Assembly (NCBI GenBank): GCA_031761405.1
Contig: JASEVX010000013.1
Span: 40,314,601 to 40,378,600 of the forward strand
Length of the DNA: 64,000 bases
DNA from: Serripes groenlandicus
Lineage: Eukaryota > Mollusca > Bivalvia > Cardiida > Cardiidae
Reading direction: 5' to 3'
Part shown: positions 48,361-62,033 of the stretch, piece by piece
Layout: each line of letters starts with the position of its first letter
How positions within the stretch are numbered: position 1 is the stretch's first letter
Program-made: the position numbers and the translations under genes
The notes under the pieces: generated by a model
Database searches by the model: none
Told to the model about the DNA's origin: nothing
Seen by the model: only the letters and a program-made list of their open reading frames with translations

Positions 48361-49244
48361 CTGAAAAGAATATAAAATAAATAAATACATGTACATGTAT
48401 ACTGAAATGCAGGAAATGTTTCAAAAGAAGTAACCTTTTACCAAACAACACATTTGACCATCAACATTTTTAAAAGCTCTGAAAAGAATATAAAATAAAA
48501 GTACTGAAAGTACTGCAGGTAGAACTTTGTTGATTAAGATGAGATGCAGAAGTGCCTATAGAAATATTATCTAGACAAAATCCCCACCATGATAAACAAG
48601 TAATGATGCATCAGGCCTGAATGAAATATTTCTAAGATAATAAAAGCTTGTTGGTCTTTTTAAAATGAATTGACCCCAACTTCGAATATATCAGGTACAC
48701 ATAGTACATTTTTTATTATCATATAACCCAATAGCTCTATGGATATCCCATCAGGAGCATGTATAACGGTACAGTGTCTTCCTATGTTCGACTGTACGTA
48801 CTCAACTAACTGATGCATTCATAGTGTGCAATATATTAATACAATATATTAATGTTTTCAATGATAACAGTAAACTTAGAAGTGTAATCTACGAAAACAG
48901 TTTTGATTTGAATGATTTTCTGGTTGTTCATCTCTAGTATTATACTGTATGTTTAGTGTCTGTTAAACGAAATTGATCATAAGCTTCTATTTTGACAGGA
49001 CATTTGTATAAAAATGAACAGATTATTATAAAAAGGCCTACCCCAAAACCAATGTATAAATGTACAAAAGTGTTTTGCTTCTCAAAAACAGAGGGCAATC
49101 GTAGCCCGGAAACGATGACATGAGTGATAGATATGTAGCATATGTGTATCTGCTTATATCGGAGACAATTTAACCAAGAGTGTGAATGAAACTACTAGGA
49201 AAGGACACTGTAAATGAAAGAACAGTTGTTATGATATTAAATCT

Positions 49245-50210
49245 TTGAACAGTTTGTAAGAGGACCATCAAACTAACATTCCTGTGACATTTGGAGGATA
49301 TTTGTCCAATGGTTAAGGAGGTGATTCTGTTTAAAGCTTAACATTAATTCTACCCTTATTCTGAAGGAGCATGGCAGCTATATTTTCAAACCAATCATGG
49401 CATGAACAAATTAAGCAGGGGGTCACTAAACGAACATTTCCGCTAAATTACAAATATATCTAGAAATCAGACAAAAACTTGAATAGAAAAGGAACTATAA
49501 AGTTTTGTCATTTTGACCCTTTTCTGATGATGTTTGGCTTCCATGTTGTTAAACCAATCAATACGGCTTAAGCAAATCTTGGAGAAAATTACTCGAGGAA
49601 CATTTGTGCTTAATTGTCTTGGAATCTGACAAGCGGATTCAGAGAATAAGAATTTTACAGTTTAGGTATTTAATCCCTTCCTACTGCCGCACCAACAACA
49701 TTTATGTTTATAATTTATATCATTGAACAAATTTGAAAGAGGACCACCAAAGGAACATTCCTGCGAAGTTTTGTTGAAATTTGCCCTGTGGATTCTGATG
49801 TTTAAGCTAAACATTCAATTTACCCCTTGTCTGATGCCGCCTGGTAACTATGTCTTTCAACCAATCAATATTGCTTAAACAATTATGAAGAGGGTCACTG
49901 AGAGAACAAACATGACAAGCGCTTTAAACAAATAGAGTTCCTTGTTGTTTTGTCCAGTGGATAATGATGAGATGTCATTTGAAGCTTAACGTTCAATTTC
50001 CCTTTTAAGATGCCACCTGGTTTCTATGACTTTCAACCAATCAATAAGACTTAAAACATGTAGAGGTTCACTGAATGAACAGTTCTGCTAAATAATCTTG
50101 AAATCAGACAAGCACTTTCATAAGAATGTAGTTTTAAAATTGTGTCATTCTCTTTCCCATGCCGCCTGATTGCCGTATTTAACAACCAAAATTATGAATA
50201 TATTTGAAGA
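49245..50210. repeat. Degenerate tandem array in intron A'-B', unit 4
   Basis: Counterpart of 6885-7850. It is followed by about 50 bp (50268-50318) that units 1 and 2 lack. Confidence 0.5.
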
Positions 50211-50553
50211 GAGTTATACAAAAATAAATACAAGCTAATTCAGAGGAGAATATTTTTAAATTTTTTGCAAATGTCACAATTTCTGATGCCGCAGCATATT
50301 CTCCGTAGAAAATAAATATCCCCCACAATTCCTTATTTTGCCACAATATTTCCAAAAATCGTCTGCTGCAGAGGCATAGTTGGAAAAGGAGATATTTCTT
50401 GTTTAGAATAAATTATTCATGTTTCCTTGGGTTTAAAATTGGCTGCTGCAAGGGTTTTAACAATCATGTATTAGTGGAAAGAGAACAACAATTCAATTCA
50501 TGCCATATGGTACTTACTTTTCATATGATGCAAATCAAAGTTATAGTACTCAC

Positions 50554-50633
50554 TCTTTAAAAGAACTAAAATCTTCTGATGCAAAGTCTGCAACATCAAA
50601 TTCCCACCTTGCACGTTTTTCATCACTGGAAGT
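50554..50633 (-). CDS. Beta exon A' of the PI31-domain gene, unit 4
   Basis: Identical to 8141-8220. Confidence 0.85.
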
Positions 50634-50697
50634 CTGAAATGTAGTGGTCAGTATACAGAAATAAATACTATATAATAAATGCTCTGGGATGATCTGT

Positions 50698-50890
50698 TTA
50701 ACCTGTTCCTACATGCAACACATCTGCAGCAAACAGCTTTGAATATATGGAAAATATCTAAATACATAAAAGTTTTAGTTAAAGAATGAAGTCCGTTGTG
50801 GCAAAAAGAGAAATTTCTCATTATCATCATTTTTCAAATGTAGTCTCCTGAAGGGGCATATGAAAGCGTCTGTATGTGGGAAAGGGTTAA
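50698..50890. mobile_element. TTAA-bounded MITE in the beta half, unit 4
   Basis: Copy of 8294-8486. Confidence 0.6.
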
Positions 50891-52896
50891 TCAATTCTAT
50901 GGGATGAGAAGCCGGAATATTGCAGCAAGATAAATCTCCATATTTTACTGCATGTTCTGTATGAAATCAGCATAACGAGTTGTCGAGGTTCGTACTTATA
51001 CACAATTGAAAAGATTGCGTTTAGGAAGCCCCGGTCAAATCAATTGATGTGGGTACTTGCCCTGTATGTGAAAAATCCCGGGTTCAAGGCTGTTCTTCTC
51101 TCCCTGTGTCATTTATTCCTTTACAACATGCAGACTCTTTCTGGGCCCTCTGCATCAGACGACGTTTGAAAACATTGTGACAAAAGGAGGAATTGCTCAT
51201 CATGAACAATATCTCATTTTGCAACCAATATTTTCTACTCCTTAATTTAATAACAATTCTTTCATTTATAGAGATTTTCAAATGTCTGAAAGAATGTTGG
51301 CCAAGCTGGGGTTCAAACTTCCTATTCCTAGATTGACAGCCTGAGTCTCAAACAGTTACCACAGCTCAGATAACAATTGGAGAGATAGTTTTATAAGTAG
51401 CTTTGTTAGCTCTATGCATAGGGTATTCACCCTGAACCTAGAGGTTCCGGATTAAAACCCCTGATTTGCTGCATAATTTTCTCACTTGCCACAAATGTTT
51501 TTAAAAAGATATATAATGAAATGTCGACAAATGAAATATTGTCTTTATTTCAATAACATATATAAATTATTAAATTCATTGCTTTAGATGTAAGGGACAA
51601 TATTTGACTATGATTTCAGGAAATTGAAGACTCTTCTTGGTTGGAGACCAGCATTATCTTCCTTTTCCAACAATATTCTTGTCTTTGTCTCAATAACATA
51701 TATTAATTATTATATTCTTTTCTGTAGATGTTTTCAATTGCGAAAAGTCCATTATCAAGTCGTAATTAATTCTGTATAAAACTGGATGAAGGTCAATTTA
51801 GGCCAAATACATCCACGGTCATGCTGATCTACAGTAAAAAAGTCCCTTAAAAAAACTTTGTTTGCGACGAAATGAGTGAATGCCTTCACCAGAATGCATT
51901 GAATATATGACATTGAGTTTAAATTAAGTGTAAATGTGTATAGGATGCACTGGAAATGATTGATTTGATAATACTTGGTATTTTGACTTTGTTTAAAAGT
52001 GAAAGTGAGGATGAGAAAACCCAGTTTTGTCCCAGCCTTTTCGTCCAACATGGCGGAAACCATTTTCGCGGGGTGAATTCCGTATTGCATAATGCCTGAC
52101 CCATCAATTCCGTTGGATAATTCTAAAGCTTAGAGGTACATGTGACTCCTTCTAATGATAATGGGTGTTCTACCTGAGACATACTTAGAAAGTGTGACAA
52201 TTGAGGGTTGAAACTGGTTGAGTTACATGAAAACAAAGAAGGAACTTATTTGGTGTATTGTGAATATATTTAACAAGTTTTACAATATAAACCAAATCTC
52301 CAACAGAAGATGTTGGATAATATCTAGGTTAAATATGTCTATCAATGAAAGTATAATAATTTTGAATAGAGTTGAAAACATTCTATCAGGCAAAAGTAGA
52401 AATTGCGCCGCTGCAGCAGACGCGTTTTGGAAGATTTTGTTGCATAAAAAGCAATTTTTCCCTTTTGTAACAACGCCTTCAACTCTATTCAATAATTATA
52501 CCCACCTGTAATGTCACAATGTTTCCAAGCAGCAGCAGCAGCAGACGCATTTAAGAAAATGTTGTGGCATAAAGACAATAATTATACTTTATGTTTTAAG
52601 ATGTTATTTAAATTTTTGCCTATATTGTAATTATTTTCAAAGATTGCTCCTGCTATTTTGTTGAATGTAGCAAAACAATTCACGCTTTCTGACACCTTTG
52701 CAGCAGACGACTTTGGAAACAAAACGAGCAATTTTTACTTTTGCCACAATGTTTTCAATTTTTTCAATGAATTCTAGCTTCATTTATAGAGTTTCCTTGA
52801 CTTTATCTTGATGTTTTTTTTCGTCTGTTGTAGATTTGTTCTATGGGGGAAAAGATTAAAGTTCATCCAAAATAATTCAGTTAAAATTTCACTTAC

Positions 52897-53049
52897 CCAG
52901 AAATGACCACACATTCTGTTACCACAATCGGATGTTTGGAACACATATATGTTGCCTGTGGTCGTCTGCTTGTATCTCAGAATATATAAATCCGGTGTGA
53001 CATTCCACCCTTCTGGTAACATCTCACTTTCTTCTTCATCGTTACTGCT
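52897..53049 (-). CDS. Beta exon D of the PI31-domain gene, unit 4
   Basis: As 38812-38964 (S at residue 2). Confidence 0.88.
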
Positions 53050-53702
53050 CTAAAATTGAAAATATATCAATTTCTGTTTTGTTATTCATTAATATTCAAA
53101 TGTTCTTCAGAAAATGATTCTCATGCTAAAAAAACAGATACATGGGAGAGTCTCAAATCATGTTTTTCCAATTCAGTTGATAGACAAAGCTTAACAGGTA
53201 TATAGTCTAACTATTTGGACCTTTCATTACAGAGTCATCAGAAAACGTCTGTATGTGGGAAAGGGATAATGTAATGTTATTAAATTCTTGTTAAGGTTTG
53301 TATAAAGAAGTATTTCACATTTAAACCATTTTCTTGATGCAATACCCCTTCCACTATATAGATGTTTTATGGTGCCTCTGTAGCTGACGACTATTGAAAA
53401 CATTTACGCAAAATTAGAAATCGCGCCTTTTCCCGTATTTTGTTAAACCTTATCTAATAATAGTTTTATTTCAAAACTTCAGAGAATGTGTTTAAAATGT
53501 CGCCTTCTATAGGCTTGGACTACTTATGCGTTTTAGTAATCCCTGCTTAAGGAAAATGATTAAGATAATTGACTGTGTTTGTCAAAATATATCACATAAA
53601 TGAGAAATGAAAGTGAAAGTAGAAACATTGTGCAATGTCATTCGTTAATAATACGACATTTATAAAAAAAAAAAAAATGAGAAAGATTTTAGTTGGACAT
53701 AC

Positions 53703-53844
53703 CTTTTCGCCCGTCCCTAAACATTTATATCCCGATAAAATGATCTGCCAATGCAATACACTGATGATGCTGTCTTCAGGCGTGTGAATGTCTTTTTTTA
53801 TCGAGTTGAACATTAATTCTAGACCTGTGGCAGCCTTGATCGAT
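53703..53844 (-). CDS. Beta exon C of the PI31-domain gene, unit 4
   Basis: Same as 11123-11264. Upstream partner is B at 55325-55459. Confidence 0.88.
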
Positions 53845-54097
53845 CTACAAATATGTATCTCTCCAAATGAGCTGCATATACAATTATTAATGAAATCTAG
53901 TCTAATTGTCGATTTTAACCTAACGGAAACTTATAAATTAAGTCTAACAAACACTAAGTAAGAAATTTGAGGACAGACATAATCACGTTGTTTGAGAATA
54001 ACAGACAATTAACCTGTATACACAGTTTCATTGGTGATATATTGTATGACAGTTAGTGTATTCTTATCTCACCGAATGTGTAATGTTTTGTAATGTT

Positions 54098-55022
54098 TTT
54101 TCAACGGATCGGAATTATTTGAACAATCTTGAAATAGAATCACACAAGGAACATTTGTACCATATTATTTCCAAATCTGGCCAGCACTTTTGGACAAGAA
54201 CGATCTTGGTAGAAGATTACCCAAGGAACATTTGTGCATATTGTTTTCAAATCGGGCCAGTATTTTTGAACAAGAATATTTTTTAAGTTATCACTATATA
54301 CACATATTAGGAAAATAAGGTCCGTCCACTGGCAGCCATGTTTTTGAACGGATCGAAATTATTTCAACACTCTTGAAAGAGGGTCACACAAAGTCCCATT
54401 TGTGCCAAATTATTTTCAAATCGGGCCAGTACTTTTTTTTTTTTTTTTTTTTAATTTTCACAGTTTTAGCTTTACGGCTATAAGCAAAACAGGCTCCACC
54501 CCTTGTCGGCCGTGATTTTCAACTGATCGGAATAATTTGAACAACTTTGTAGGAGGGTAACTCAACAAACATATGTGCAAAATGTTTTTTTTTTTTTTAA
54601 ATCGAGCCTGTACTTCACTATATATATATTATATACATGTAATGAAAACAAGCCCCAGCCCGCTGGCAGCCAGGTATTCCTACAGATCGGAATACTATGA
54701 ACACCATTAATAGAGGGTAACCCAAGGATTACTTTTCCCAATAGAGCAAGTAGTTTTGGACAAGCACTTTTTTAAATTTTCATTATATATACACATAAGG
54801 AAAACAAGCTTGCCTCGTTGCAGCAATGTTTTTCAACGGATCAGAATAATTTTACTATCTTGGTAGATGGTTACCGAAGGAACATTTGTGCCAAATTATT
54901 TACAAATCGGGCTAATTCTTTATAAGGAAAACAAGCTCCGCCCCCATATTTTCAACGGATCGGAATAATTTGAACACTCTTGGTAAAAGGTCACCCAAGG
55001 TTCTACATGGAATATAAATCTT
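54098..55022. repeat. Degenerate tandem array in intron B-C, unit 4
   Basis: Counterpart of 11510-12480, shortened by a 40-bp deletion near 54199. Confidence 0.6.
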
Positions 55023-55324
55023 TGAATATCTGTGAAAGAGGACCACCTAAGGAACATTTCTTTGAAATAATTTTGAGTTTGGGTCATTTATGTAGGAGGA
55101 GAAGTCATTTGTAGAAAATGTTAAGAAGGACACACCTACGATGACGGTGAGGGATCACAATAGCTCACCCTGCAATTCGTGCTCAGGTGAGCTAAACAGT
55201 TACATATAAACCCCCGGCCATCTGCTTTCCAAACGTTTCATATAAATAATTTGTTATGCAAATAAAAACTAAATTTCCTGAGGAAGAAGTTACATATGAA
55301 CCTCCTGCGTTCTTCAACCCTTAC

Positions 55325-55459
55325 CTGTTGTATAAACCAGGTTCCAGATTAGATCTCTGACCTGTACTTGAGGAGTCTGCTGGGGGACTTGAAGATTTTA
55401 CCGTTTGCATAATGACTTGTTCAAAGACTTCAATTAGACCATGAATATTTCTAAAAGCA
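55325..55459 (-). CDS. Alpha exon B of the PI31-domain gene, unit 4
   Basis: As 12787-12921 with R for K (AFRNIHG). Linker PPADSSSTG. Confidence 0.85.
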
Positions 55460-56022
55460 CTGAAAAAGAATATAAAATAAATAAATACATGTACATGTAT
55501 ACTGAAATGCAGGAAATATTTCAAAACAAGTAACCTTTTTCCAAATACAACAAATTTGACCATCAACATTTTTAAAAGCTCTGAAAAGAATATAAAATAA
55601 ATAAATACCTGTATACTGAATTGCAGGAAATATTTAAAGTTGTCCATACTCGTTTTAAAAGTCGTCTGATGCAGATTGGGGAAAAAGGTTTATTACCTTA
55701 AGCTTAAATAATGGAATAAGCACATATATGCATGTGACCTTTGAATGGATGTGATATTTTAAAAGTCGTCTGCTTTCAATACATATGAGGAAAAATTGTA
55801 ACATCTTGAAATGTTGACATTAGTTGTGATACGGAGCTGAAAACATAGTTGGAAAACGAGAAATTGCTTGTTTGGAATAAATTATTCATGTTTCCATGTG
55901 TTAAAACTTGACTGCTACAAGGGTGTCAAAAATCATGTATGAGTGGAAAGAGAACAAGAATCAAATTGATGCCTTATGGTACTTACATTCAATATGATGC
56001 AAATCAAAGTTATAGTACTCAC

Positions 56023-56102
56023 TCTTTAAAAGAACTAAAATCTTCTGATGCATAGTCAGTAACATCAAATTCCCACGTTGCACGTTTTTCATCACTTGGA
56101 GT
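56023..56102 (-). CDS. Alpha exon A of the PI31-domain gene, unit 4
   Basis: Identical to 13485-13564. Follows D' at 58314-58466. Confidence 0.85.
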
Positions 56103-56166
56103 CTGAAATATAGTGGTCAATATACAGAAATAAATACTATATAATTAATGCTCAGGGATGATCTGT

Positions 56167-56368
56167 TTAACCCGTTCCTATATACAACACATCTGCAGCA
56201 AACGGCTTGAATATATGGAAAATGTCTTAATACATAAAAGTTTTAGTTTAAGAATGGGGTACTTTAAGGCAAAAGGAGAAATTGCTCATTATCATCTTTT
56301 TGCCACATTTTTCAAATGTTGCCTTCTGAAGGGTCATCTGAAAGCGTATGTATGTGGGATATGGTTAA
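56167..56368. mobile_element. TTAA-bounded MITE in intron D'-A, unit 4
   Basis: Copy of 13629-13830. Confidence 0.6.
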
Positions 56369-56713
56369 TCAATGCTAAGGGGTGAGGAGCAGGAATATTG
56401 CAGCATGATACATCTCTATTTTTCACTCTGTGAACTGCATGCTCTGTATGACTGCGTGTAGGCATCCCGGTCAAATCAATTGATGTGGGTACTTTCCCTG
56501 TATGTGAGGAATCCCGGATTCAAGGCCATTTTTCTCTCTCTCTGTCATTTATTCCTTTCCAACATGCAGACGCTTTCTGGGGCTTCTGCAGCAGAAGACT
56601 TTTGAAATCATCGTGACAAAAGAAGACATTGCTCATCATGAAATATATCTCATTTTGCCACAATATATTTTACTCCTTAATTTAAAAACAATTCTTTCAT
56701 TTATAGGTTCCAG

Positions 56714-56907
56714 ATTCCAACAAATCTGCAGCTGATGACATTGTAAACGTTAAGTCAACAATATGGAAATTGTCTATTAAAGATATAACAATAAGTTAAT
56801 GAAATTGATGTGGCAAAAGGAAAGAATTCACGTAAAGAGCAGCTTTTCAAAAATCATCTGCTGCAGAGGTGTCAGAAAACGTCTGTATAAGGGAAATGGA
56901 GGGTTAA
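56714..56907. mobile_element. Left-truncated MITE, unit 5
   Basis: Copy of 505-712 whose left end was removed, together with about 180 bp of flank, by a deletion joining ggttccagatt to ccaacaaatctgcagctgat. Confidence 0.5.
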
Positions 56908-57039
56908 AATCACAATTCTAAACTGAACCTATGTTACCTTAACCCTCCTCTGAAAATCAATAAATCAATGATATAAGAACAGCATCTGGGATGATTTAAA
57001 TCAATTACAATTTCCAACATTGTTTTTCTCATTCGTATG

Positions 57040-57293
57040 GTGTTTTACTCCACTTCCAATTATTTTTCAGTTATATCAAGGCGTTTTCAGGGTAAGTACT
57101 ATTGGTCCATGTATACTGACAACAATAACTCAGTTGTAATGCTAACCCAACAACCCTGAGCGCAAGGAGGGAAACGATTTTTAAAGTATTTTTAAAGCAT
57201 TTTGTATGACCCAACCGGAGCTCGAACCCGCGACCTCCCACACCTGAGGCAGACACTCCACCACAATACCGCCTAGACGATCGAAAACCAGAA
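57040..57293 (-). mobile_element. tRNA-derived SINE 1, unit 5
   Basis: Same insertion as at 845-1098. Confidence 0.6.
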
Positions 57294-58313
57294 TACCCCA
57301 TCTTATCTAAATCTCTGGAGAGCCAGAACACAAGGTGTAAGGGACTATATTTTAATTAATATTTCAGGAAATTAAAGACTCTCCTTAGCTGGAACCTAAC
57401 ATTATTTTCTTTTCCCAACAATATTGTCTTTATTTCAATAACATATTTAAATTATTATATTCTTTGCTCTAGATGTAAGGGACAATATTTAATTATAATT
57501 ACCCCAGCATTTTCAGACTCTTCTTAGTTGGAGCCCAACATTATCTTCCTTTTACAACAATATTCTAGTCTTTGTCTCAATAACATATATTAGTTATTAT
57601 TTTCTTTTCTGTAGATGTTTTCAATAGCGAAAAGTCCATTATCAAGTCGTTTTAATTCTGTATAAAACTGGATGAAGGTCAAATTAGGCCAAATACATCC
57701 ACGGTTATGCTGATCTACAGTCAAATAGTCCATTAAAAAACGTTGTTTGCGACAAAAGGAGTGTATGCCTTCACTAGAATGCATTGAATATATGACATTG
57801 AATTTAAATTCATTGTACATGTGTATAGGATGCACTGGAAATGATTGATTTGATAATACTTGGTATTTTGACTTTGTTTGAAAGTGAAAGTGAGGATGTG
57901 AAAACCCAGTTTTGTCCCAGACATTTTGTCCAAAATGGAGGTAACAATTTTCGCGGGGTGAATTCTTTCTTGCATAATGCATGACCCCTCAATTTCCTTG
58001 GATAATTGTAAAGCTTAGAGGTTTCATGTAACTCTTTTTAATGATAATAGGTTTTCTACATGAGACATGTTTAGAAAGTGTGACAATTGAGGGTTGAAAC
58101 TGGTTGATTTACATGAAAATAAAGAATAATTTAGTCAGTGTATTGTGAGTATATTTAACAAGTTTTACAATATAAACCTTTCCCAGGTAAAATATATAAG
58201 GAAATTGTCTATCAATGAAAGTATAATAATTGAACAGAGTTGGAAACATTCTGGCAGGCAAAGAAATTTCAACTGTTATGTCACAATGAACTCAGTTCAC
58301 ACATTTCACTTAC

Positions 58314-58466
58314 CGAGAAATAAACAAGCATTTTGTTATCATCAGTGGTGACTTCGAACACATAGATATTGCCTGTGTTATTCTCTTTGTATCTCAGAAC
58401 ATACCGATGTGGTGTGGCATTCCACCCTTCCGGTAACATCTCACTCTCGTTTTCATAACCACTGCT
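58314..58466 (-). CDS. Alpha exon D' of the PI31-domain gene, unit 5
   Basis: Identical to 2140-2292. Confidence 0.88.
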
Positions 58467-58896
58467 CTAAAATAGGAGATTGATAAATTTTTGTATTTTA
58501 TTAATTTATATTCAAATGTTCTTCAGAACTGATTTCTCATTCATACAAAAAATATACCCCTAGTGCATACATAGGAGAGTCTTAAATTAAGGTTTCCTAT
58601 TCAGTTTATATACAATTCTTTACAGGTCTATAGTCTCATTATTTGGATTTTTACATTGCATTTTTGGATGCGGAGGTAGCAAAATAAATTCTTTTTCCAG
58701 AACAAAAATATAGATACTATTAAAAAGGCCTACACAAAACAAGTAAAGATCTTAATTCATAACTTGCAGACCCAGAACCCTTTTCCACATATTACAACGA
58801 CGACTTTGAAAAACACAACACTGTGGAAAATCACTATAAAGGGAAGTTACAAGTATGATTGTAGTATCACAGAGGCATCAGAAAGCGTCTGTATGA

Positions 58897-59136
58897 TTTG
58901 TTTTATTGATAAAATCAAATTATTGATATGATTTCCTTGTTTTACGCCGTTTCAACTTTATTTCAGTTATGTCGCGGCGACAGTTCACTTATTCATGATC
59001 CCTGGGTAAACAAACCAGTACTAGGCTAGCAAAAGTGCCTTGGCCAAGGGCACTCCACCGTGACCGTCGTGCCGCGACTAGGAATCGAACCCGGGACGCC
59101 TGCTTTCAAACCACCGACGCTAATCACTTGACCACG
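58897..59136 (-). mobile_element. tRNA-derived SINE 2, unit 5
   Basis: Copy of 2723-2962 with a perfect flanking duplication GCGTCTGTATGA (58885-58896 and 59137-59148). Confidence 0.85.
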
Positions 59137-59689
59137 GCGTCTGTATGACGGAAAGGGTTAATGTTATAAAATTCTTATTTAGGTATGAAAATATATTTCA
59201 CATTTAAACCATTAACCTGATACAATACCCCTTCTTCCATACAGACGCATTCTGATGCATCTGCAGCAGACGAATTTTGAAAACATTTACGCAAAAGAGT
59301 AATTCCTCCCTTCCCCACAATTTTATTAACCCTATTTAATAATTAACCTTTAATTTGATAAGACTTTTTTGTTTTTGCATTCATGTTTTCAGGTATTTTG
59401 CTACGGATTTTTTGTCTTTGGGAAAGCGGAGCTTAAGTCGTCTGCTATGAACCTTGTTAAAAAAGATATATTGGTTGGATGTTTTTTGAAATTTTTATCC
59501 ATTTCCGAGAATGTTTTTAAATGTCGCTTTCTTTAGGGAAATGGTTAAGATAATTGACTCTGTCGGTCACACATATCTGACCTTAAAGAGAAATGAAAGT
59601 TAAAGTAGAAACATTGTGTGCACTGTCATTCGTTAACAATATGACATTTTTTTCTATTTTCACTTGGGAAATATTTCAGTTCGACATAC

Positions 59690-59831
59690 CTCTTTGCCCG
59701 TCCATACACATTTATATCCCGATGAAATGATCTGCCAATGCAATACACTGATAATGCTGTCTTGAGGCGTGTGAATGTCTTTCTTTATCGAGTTGAACAT
59801 TAATTCTAGACCTGGGGCCGCCTTGGTCGAT
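59690..59831 (-). CDS. Alpha exon C' of the PI31-domain gene, unit 5
   Basis: Identical to 3516-3657. First exon of the first complete domain in the window in transcription order. Upstream partner is B' at 62034-62168. Confidence 0.88.
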
Positions 59832-60829
59832 CTACAAATATGAAATATAGTCTAATTGTCGACTTTAACCCAACGAAGACTTATAAATTAAGTCTTACAC
59901 AAACTTATCAAGACATTTGAGGACTGACATTATCAAGTTGTTTTAGAATTACAGACAATTAACCTGTAAACACAGTTTCATTGGTAATATATCATATGAC
60001 AGTTAGCTTATTCTTATCGCACCAAATGTGTGATGTATGGACAAACCATGCACGATGACATCGGAATAACTTGTCAAAGTCTTTACATCATTCTTCTGAA
60101 ATTGAATTGGACAATATCAAGAGTCTTAATCGTCAATTGTTTGGAAAATAAGTATAGAAATGGATTGTAAAAATCTCGTTGCCTTGTTCACAACAAAACA
60201 ACTCAAATTCACCATCTTTTCACGATATCAATATGAGTTGAATTGTTTTTTGGTCATAATACATGATCATAATACAAAAAGTAAGAGAACAATCTGATTC
60301 CGTAAGCTCTGCTGTAATAAACGCGTTTTAACATAATGTATATCAAACACATTATAACTAAATAATTTTGTGATATAAAAGTATACTGCCTTATGCCAAA
60401 AACTCTCTTATATCAAAACTATAGAAACATGTAAACTTTTGCATATTAAGTATATTACGTATCAGTACAACACAAATATATATGTATCTTTTAAATACAA
60501 GTACAAACATTGCTGGAAAATGCAGTAAAAAACGGTTGCGCGGTGGAACGAAACTGTATTTATACGAAATATACTCGTTTCGCTTATTGAATATACCGAA
60601 GCATATTGACACAAGTGCAGTAGACAACTTTTTAAAGGAGCTGAACTCCAGATGGTGATCAATAGTTCAAAACTATTTTGAATGTACTTATTGAAAAACA
60701 ATCAATTGAAAGCCATGCAAATGTACAAAATTTGGCTCACAGGGTAAACTATATAAGACATTATACCACTGGCTGTACAAAAAACATACTATATAAGTGT
60801 GTCTTTTGCTTGTAGGACATCTCGCTGAA

Positions 60830-60865
60830 CCAGAGACATATAACTACATATGTATATGTCTCTGG
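60830..60865. repeat. 13-bp hairpin, unit 5
   Basis: Copy of 4655-4690, unchanged. Confidence 0.75.
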
Positions 60866-62033
60866 CTAATGTAACGTCCAATTATGTCATCAAAATTTAT
60901 AGAAATATACAAGAATGAAATGAGGTCATGTATCACTTCAACACTCATAATGTAACACATATCTGCAGTTTGAAAGCACTGTAAAACAGATATTGTCTTC
61001 AGAAAATATTGCGTCAGATAAAAGAGATGACATACATGTCGAACATACATAGTTTATTTCCCATTATACTGTCAATATACGAATTCTTTCCTTCATAAAA
61101 GTACTCGCTAATATCAAAGTTATGCTGAAGCCCGTATCAAAAGCTCTAAAGTATTTTGCATCATTATTTATGTATTGATTCCAAATATCAAGTTGTATTA
61201 GTCTGCTGTAGAGTTAACGTTAATTTACTTTATATGTATTTATTTACTAATTAACAATGTATGTCATTGCGATATATAAGAATCGGTGGTCAATATTGTG
61301 GCCATTACTTGTTTCATGCCAGACAAACTACCTTACTATATTGACGACCGCATCTGATTATGATGGCCTCTCTGGTTCTGGTTTGGCAGCAGTTGATGTT
61401 TCATTGATAAACACCTAGTGGGTCAACACTACTTTTTGTCAAAACCATTTGCGGTGAGGTCACATAAGGGTCATTTGTGCCAAATTGTTTCAAAATCAGG
61501 CCTATATGTTTGGACTTTTATAAGTTATCACTATCTATACATATAAGAAAAATAAGCCCCTGGTCGCTTATGTCTGTGAAAGGAGGTTATGATGATTAAG
61601 AATTATTGTAAGTTTCTAAGAAATATCTCTTATGGCTTTTGAAAAAAAGTAGGCAGATACGAAAAACTTAACCGAAATTCTAAGTCGAAAAAGGGCCATA
61701 ATTATTACAAAAACCTTGACAGAGTTATATACTCTTGTCTGTTGATGTGGGTAATGATGGTAAACACGTGTTGTAAGTTTCAAAGCAATATCTCTAATGG
61801 ATTCCTAAAACAATGAGGTGTTACAAACAGCTTAACAAAGATGTGAAGCCAACACCAACATCGACGCCGACGCCGAGGTGAGTAGGATAACTTGTCCTTT
61901 CTTCGAAAAGTCGATCTAAAAAGGGTCACCTAGAACACCCCTGAAAAGGAGCATAGTTAATATCATATACACAAGATGATAATTTCCTGAGGAAGAAGTT
62001 ATATATAAACCTCCAGCATTCTTCAAGCCTTAC

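Larger units (their letters stand above)
42369..56422. repeat. Tandem unit 4 of the repeat
   Basis: 14,054 bp. Just before it, the copy of aggaatattgcagcatgata seen at 13850 is deleted. Has extra sequence near 50268-50318 and a 40-bp deletion near 54199 relative to unit 1. Confidence 0.95.
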